From contig CAADUV010000309.1 of NCBI GenBank assembly GCA_900752305.1, positions 1-6,800 on the forward strand: a DNA stretch of 6,800 bases, read 5' to 3'. Position 1 is the first letter of the stretch. Each line of letters opens with the position of its first letter. Under the pieces are notes generated by a model. It saw only the letters and a program-made list of their open reading frames with translations. It was not told the DNA's origin and did no database searches. Source of the stretch: an uncultured Oscillospiraceae bacterium. Lineage in GTDB: Bacteria > Bacillota > Clostridia > Oscillospirales > Oscillospiraceae. Both the position numbers and the translations under genes were made by a program. This document shows positions 5,064-6,800 of the stretch, in pieces.

Positions 5064-6485
5064 ATGAAGCGTCAGGAAGTTTTGATCCCTACGGGAGAGG
5101 TTCAGCGTCAGATGGAGATCTGCCGCCAGTTGGCACAGCATAACGCTGAGGCAGGCGAACAGCCCTTGGCTCTGGTGGACACCTACGGCTGTCAGCAGAA
5201 TGAGGCGGACAGCGAACAGATCCGGGGGATGCTCCGGGAGATGGGCTACGCCTTCACCGAGGACACCAGCGTGGCGGACGTCATCGTCATCAACACCTGT
5301 GCCATCCGTGAGCACGCCGAGCTGCGGGTGCTGGGCAACGTGGGCGCCCTGACCCACACCAAGCGCCGCAAGCCCAACCAGGTCATCTGCCTCTGCGGCT
5401 GTTCCATGCAGGAGCCGCATATGGCGGAAAAAATCCGCAAATCCTTCCGCCACGTGGATCTGGTCTTTGGCCCCCACGCCCTTTGGCGGTTCCCGGAGCT
5501 GCTCCAGCAGGTGCTGCTGAAGAAGGAACGGGTGTTCGCTACCGAGCAGTCGGACGGCCGCATTGCGGAGGGTCTGCCGGTGGTGCGCCGGGGGAAGATC
5601 AAGGCGTGGGTGTCCATCATGTACGGATGCAACAACTTCTGTACCTACTGCATCGTCCCCTACGTCCGGGGGCGGGAGCGCTCCCGGGAGCCAGAACAGA
5701 TTTTGGAGGAAGTCCGTGGTCTGGTGGCCGAAGGGTACAAGGACATCACCTTGCTGGGACAGAACGTGAACAGTTACGGCAAGGATTTGGACAGCAACGT
5801 GGACTTTGCTGACCTGCTGGCACAGATCAACGACATCCCCGGCGATTTCCTGGTGCGGTTTATGACCAGCCATCCCAGGGACGCTTCTCAGAAGCTCTTT
5901 GAAACCATGGCACGCTGTGACAAGGTAGCGCCCCAGCTGCACCTGCCGGTGCAGTCCGGTTCCAGCCGGGTCTTGAAGGCCATGAACCGGCACTATGACC
6001 GGGAAACCTATCTAGATGAAGTGCGGCGGCTGAAGGAGTTGATTCCGGACATCGTGCTCACCAGTGACATCATCGTGGGCTTCCCTGGCGAGACGGAGGC
6101 GGAGTTCGAGGAAACCCTGTCCCTGTTGGAAGAGGTGCGGTTCGACTCCCTGTTCACCTTCATCTTCTCCCCCCGCGTGGGCACGCCGGCGGCCAAGATG
6201 GAGGACCCGGTGCCCATGACGGAGAAAAAGAAGTGGTTCCAGCGGCTGTTGGACACCCAGAACCGGATTTCCGTGGAGAAGCACAAGGAGTACATCGGCC
6301 GCATCCTGCCGGTGCTGGTGGAAGAAGAGAACCCGGCGGACGCAGTGAACAACCTGAACTGCCGTACCGATGGCTGGCGGCTGGTCCACGTGCCTGGCGA
6401 TGTGAGCCTGCTGGGTCAGCGGAAAAAGGTGAAGATCACCGACTGTTCCACGTGGAGCCTCTTTGGGGAGTTTGTGGAGGAGTAA
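5064..6485 (+). CDS. miaB: tRNA-2-methylthio-N6-dimethylallyladenosine synthase (MiaB)
   Basis: Radical SAM methylthiotransferase that converts i6A37 to ms2i6A37 in tRNAs reading UNN codons, using two [4Fe-4S] clusters. 473 residues. The N-terminal UPF0004/MTTase domain has its cluster cysteines at C43 (DTYGCQQNEAD), C79 (INTCAIRE) and C113 (CGCSMQE). The radical SAM domain has C189-x3-C193-x2-C196 (CNNFCTYC), followed by IVPYVRGRERSR, a MiaB-like signature, then LLGQNVNSYG and HLPVQSGS. The C-terminal TRAM domain covers about 404-467 and binds tRNA. The ATG at 5064 is preceded by GGGAGGA (5048-5054). The frame is open back to a GTG at 4971, but that overlaps the promoter and is rejected. The length is slightly above the E. 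coli enzyme because of about 30 extra N-terminal residues, as often seen in Gram-positive relatives. mutS follows after 37 bases with no terminator. Confidence 0.97.
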   Translation: MKRQEVLIPTGEVQRQMEICRQLAQHNAEAGEQPLALVDTYGCQQNEADSEQIRGMLREMGYAFTEDTSVADVIVINTCAIREHAELRVLGNVGALTHTKRRKPNQVICLCGCSMQEPHMAEKIRKSFRHVDLVFGPHALWRFPELLQQVLLKKERVFATEQSDGRIAEGLPVVRRGKIKAWVSIMYGCNNFCTYCIVPYVRGRERSREPEQILEEVRGLVAEGYKDITLLGQNVNSYGKDLDSNVDFADLLAQINDIPGDFLVRFMTSHPRDASQKLFETMARCDKVAPQLHLPVQSGSSRVLKAMNRHYDRETYLDEVRRLKELIPDIVLTSDIIVGFPGETEAEFEETLSLLEEVRFDSLFTFIFSPRVGTPAAKMEDPVPMTEKKKWFQRLLDTQNRISVEKHKEYIGRILPVLVEEENPADAVNNLNCRTDGWRLVHVPGDVSLLGQRKKVKITDCSTWSLFGEFVEE

Positions 6486-6522
6486 CCCATACGTTTTTAA
6501 AAGATAGAGAAGGAGATAGGTC

Positions 6523-6800
6523 ATGGCGCAAAAGATCACCCCCATGCGCAAACAGTATTTAGAGATGAAAGAGAAGTGCCCCGACTGCCTGCTCTTTTTC
6601 CGGCTGGGGGACTTTTATGAAATGTTCGACGAGGATGCCCGCATCGCCTCCAAGGTGCTGGATTTGACCCTCACGACTCGGGATCGCAACAAGGACATCC
6701 CCCAGGAGGAGAAGGTCCCCATGTGCGGCGTGCCCTATCACTCCTACCAGTCCTACCTGGCCCGCCTGGTGGCCAAGGGCTACAAGGTGGCCATCTGCGA
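6523..6800 (+). CDS. mutS: DNA mismatch repair protein MutS, 5' part only
   Basis: Mismatch-recognition ATPase that binds base mismatches and small loops and recruits MutL. Only the first 92 codons are in the window, and the gene continues past the right edge. The N-terminal mismatch-recognition domain (MutS I) is clear: [11 protein letters not shown] (6-16), [11 protein letters not shown] (25-35), LDLTLTTRD (46-54), and MCGVPYH (67-73) leading to [11 protein letters not shown]. The mismatch-wedging Phe-x-Glu motif is F31-Y32-E33. The start ATG at 6523 follows AAGGAGAT (6510-6517). No promoter is apparent in the 37-base gap, so expression probably depends on miaB read-through; this miaB-mutS order is common in Clostridia. 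Whether mutL follows cannot be seen. Confidence 0.96.
   Translation, partial: MAQKITPMRKQYLEMKEKCPDCLLFFRLGDFYEMFDEDARIASKVLDLTLTTRDRNKDIPQEEKVPMCGVPYHSYQSYLARLVAKGYKVAIC

Noticed and set aside
4989..5993. 334-codon minus-strand open frame opposite miaB
   Set aside because: It lies entirely antisense to miaB, which has all its cluster cysteines in frame. The product is His/Gln/Leu-rich with no domain, a usual effect of GC-rich third positions.
1..6800. CRISPR arrays, tRNA/rRNA genes, insertion sequences, prophage genes
   Set aside because: No regularly spaced repeats, no cloverleaf-like sequence, no transposase or integrase motifs and no terminal inverted repeats were found.

Overview
This is a GC-rich, gene-dense bacterial chromosome segment. 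The genes have strong GGAGG-type ribosome binding sites, sigma-A-like promoters with 17-18 base spacers, and a prolyl-tRNA synthetase of the archaeal/eukaryotic-like type. A miaB gene runs directly into mutS. Together these suggest a Clostridia-class Bacillota, perhaps a gut Oscillospiraceae relative. That placement is inference from style and gene content; no marker gene settles it.

Layout, left to right. (1) proS (minus strand) runs off the left edge and has its own promoter and a leader of about 70 bases. (2) Upstream of it on the same strand lie three consecutive genes of 88-90 codons (2346-1496). They encode three-span, tryptophan-rich membrane proteins that are recognisably paralogous. 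They have lower GC than their neighbours, are spaced 16-22 bases apart, and have no visible terminator before the proS promoter. (3) A 244-base divergent intergenic region carries outward-facing promoters for this trio and for the next pair. (4) On the plus strand, a small HD-domain phosphohydrolase of the RelA/SpoT-hydrolase type overlaps cobO, a cobalamin adenosyltransferase gene. The pair ends at a strong hairpin terminator. (5) Converging on that terminator from the right is a minus-strand pair: an alanine-racemase-like gene (353 codons from GTG) followed 9 bases later by an unrecognised 68-codon gene. (6) A second divergent promoter region separates this pair from miaB (plus strand). miaB is followed after 37 bases by mutS, which runs off the right edge.

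Housekeeping roles are clear for proS (tRNA charging), miaB (tRNA ms2i6A37 thiomethylation), mutS (mismatch recognition) and cobO (corrinoid adenosylation). The HD protein and the racemase-like protein belong to known folds but differ at key positions. The racemase homologue has valine where the PLP-binding lysine should be, and it has lost several other catalytic residues. That makes it the most interesting object here, together with its tightly linked 68-codon partner. The tandem trio of small membrane proteins is the second. No RNA genes, CRISPR arrays or insertion sequences were seen.
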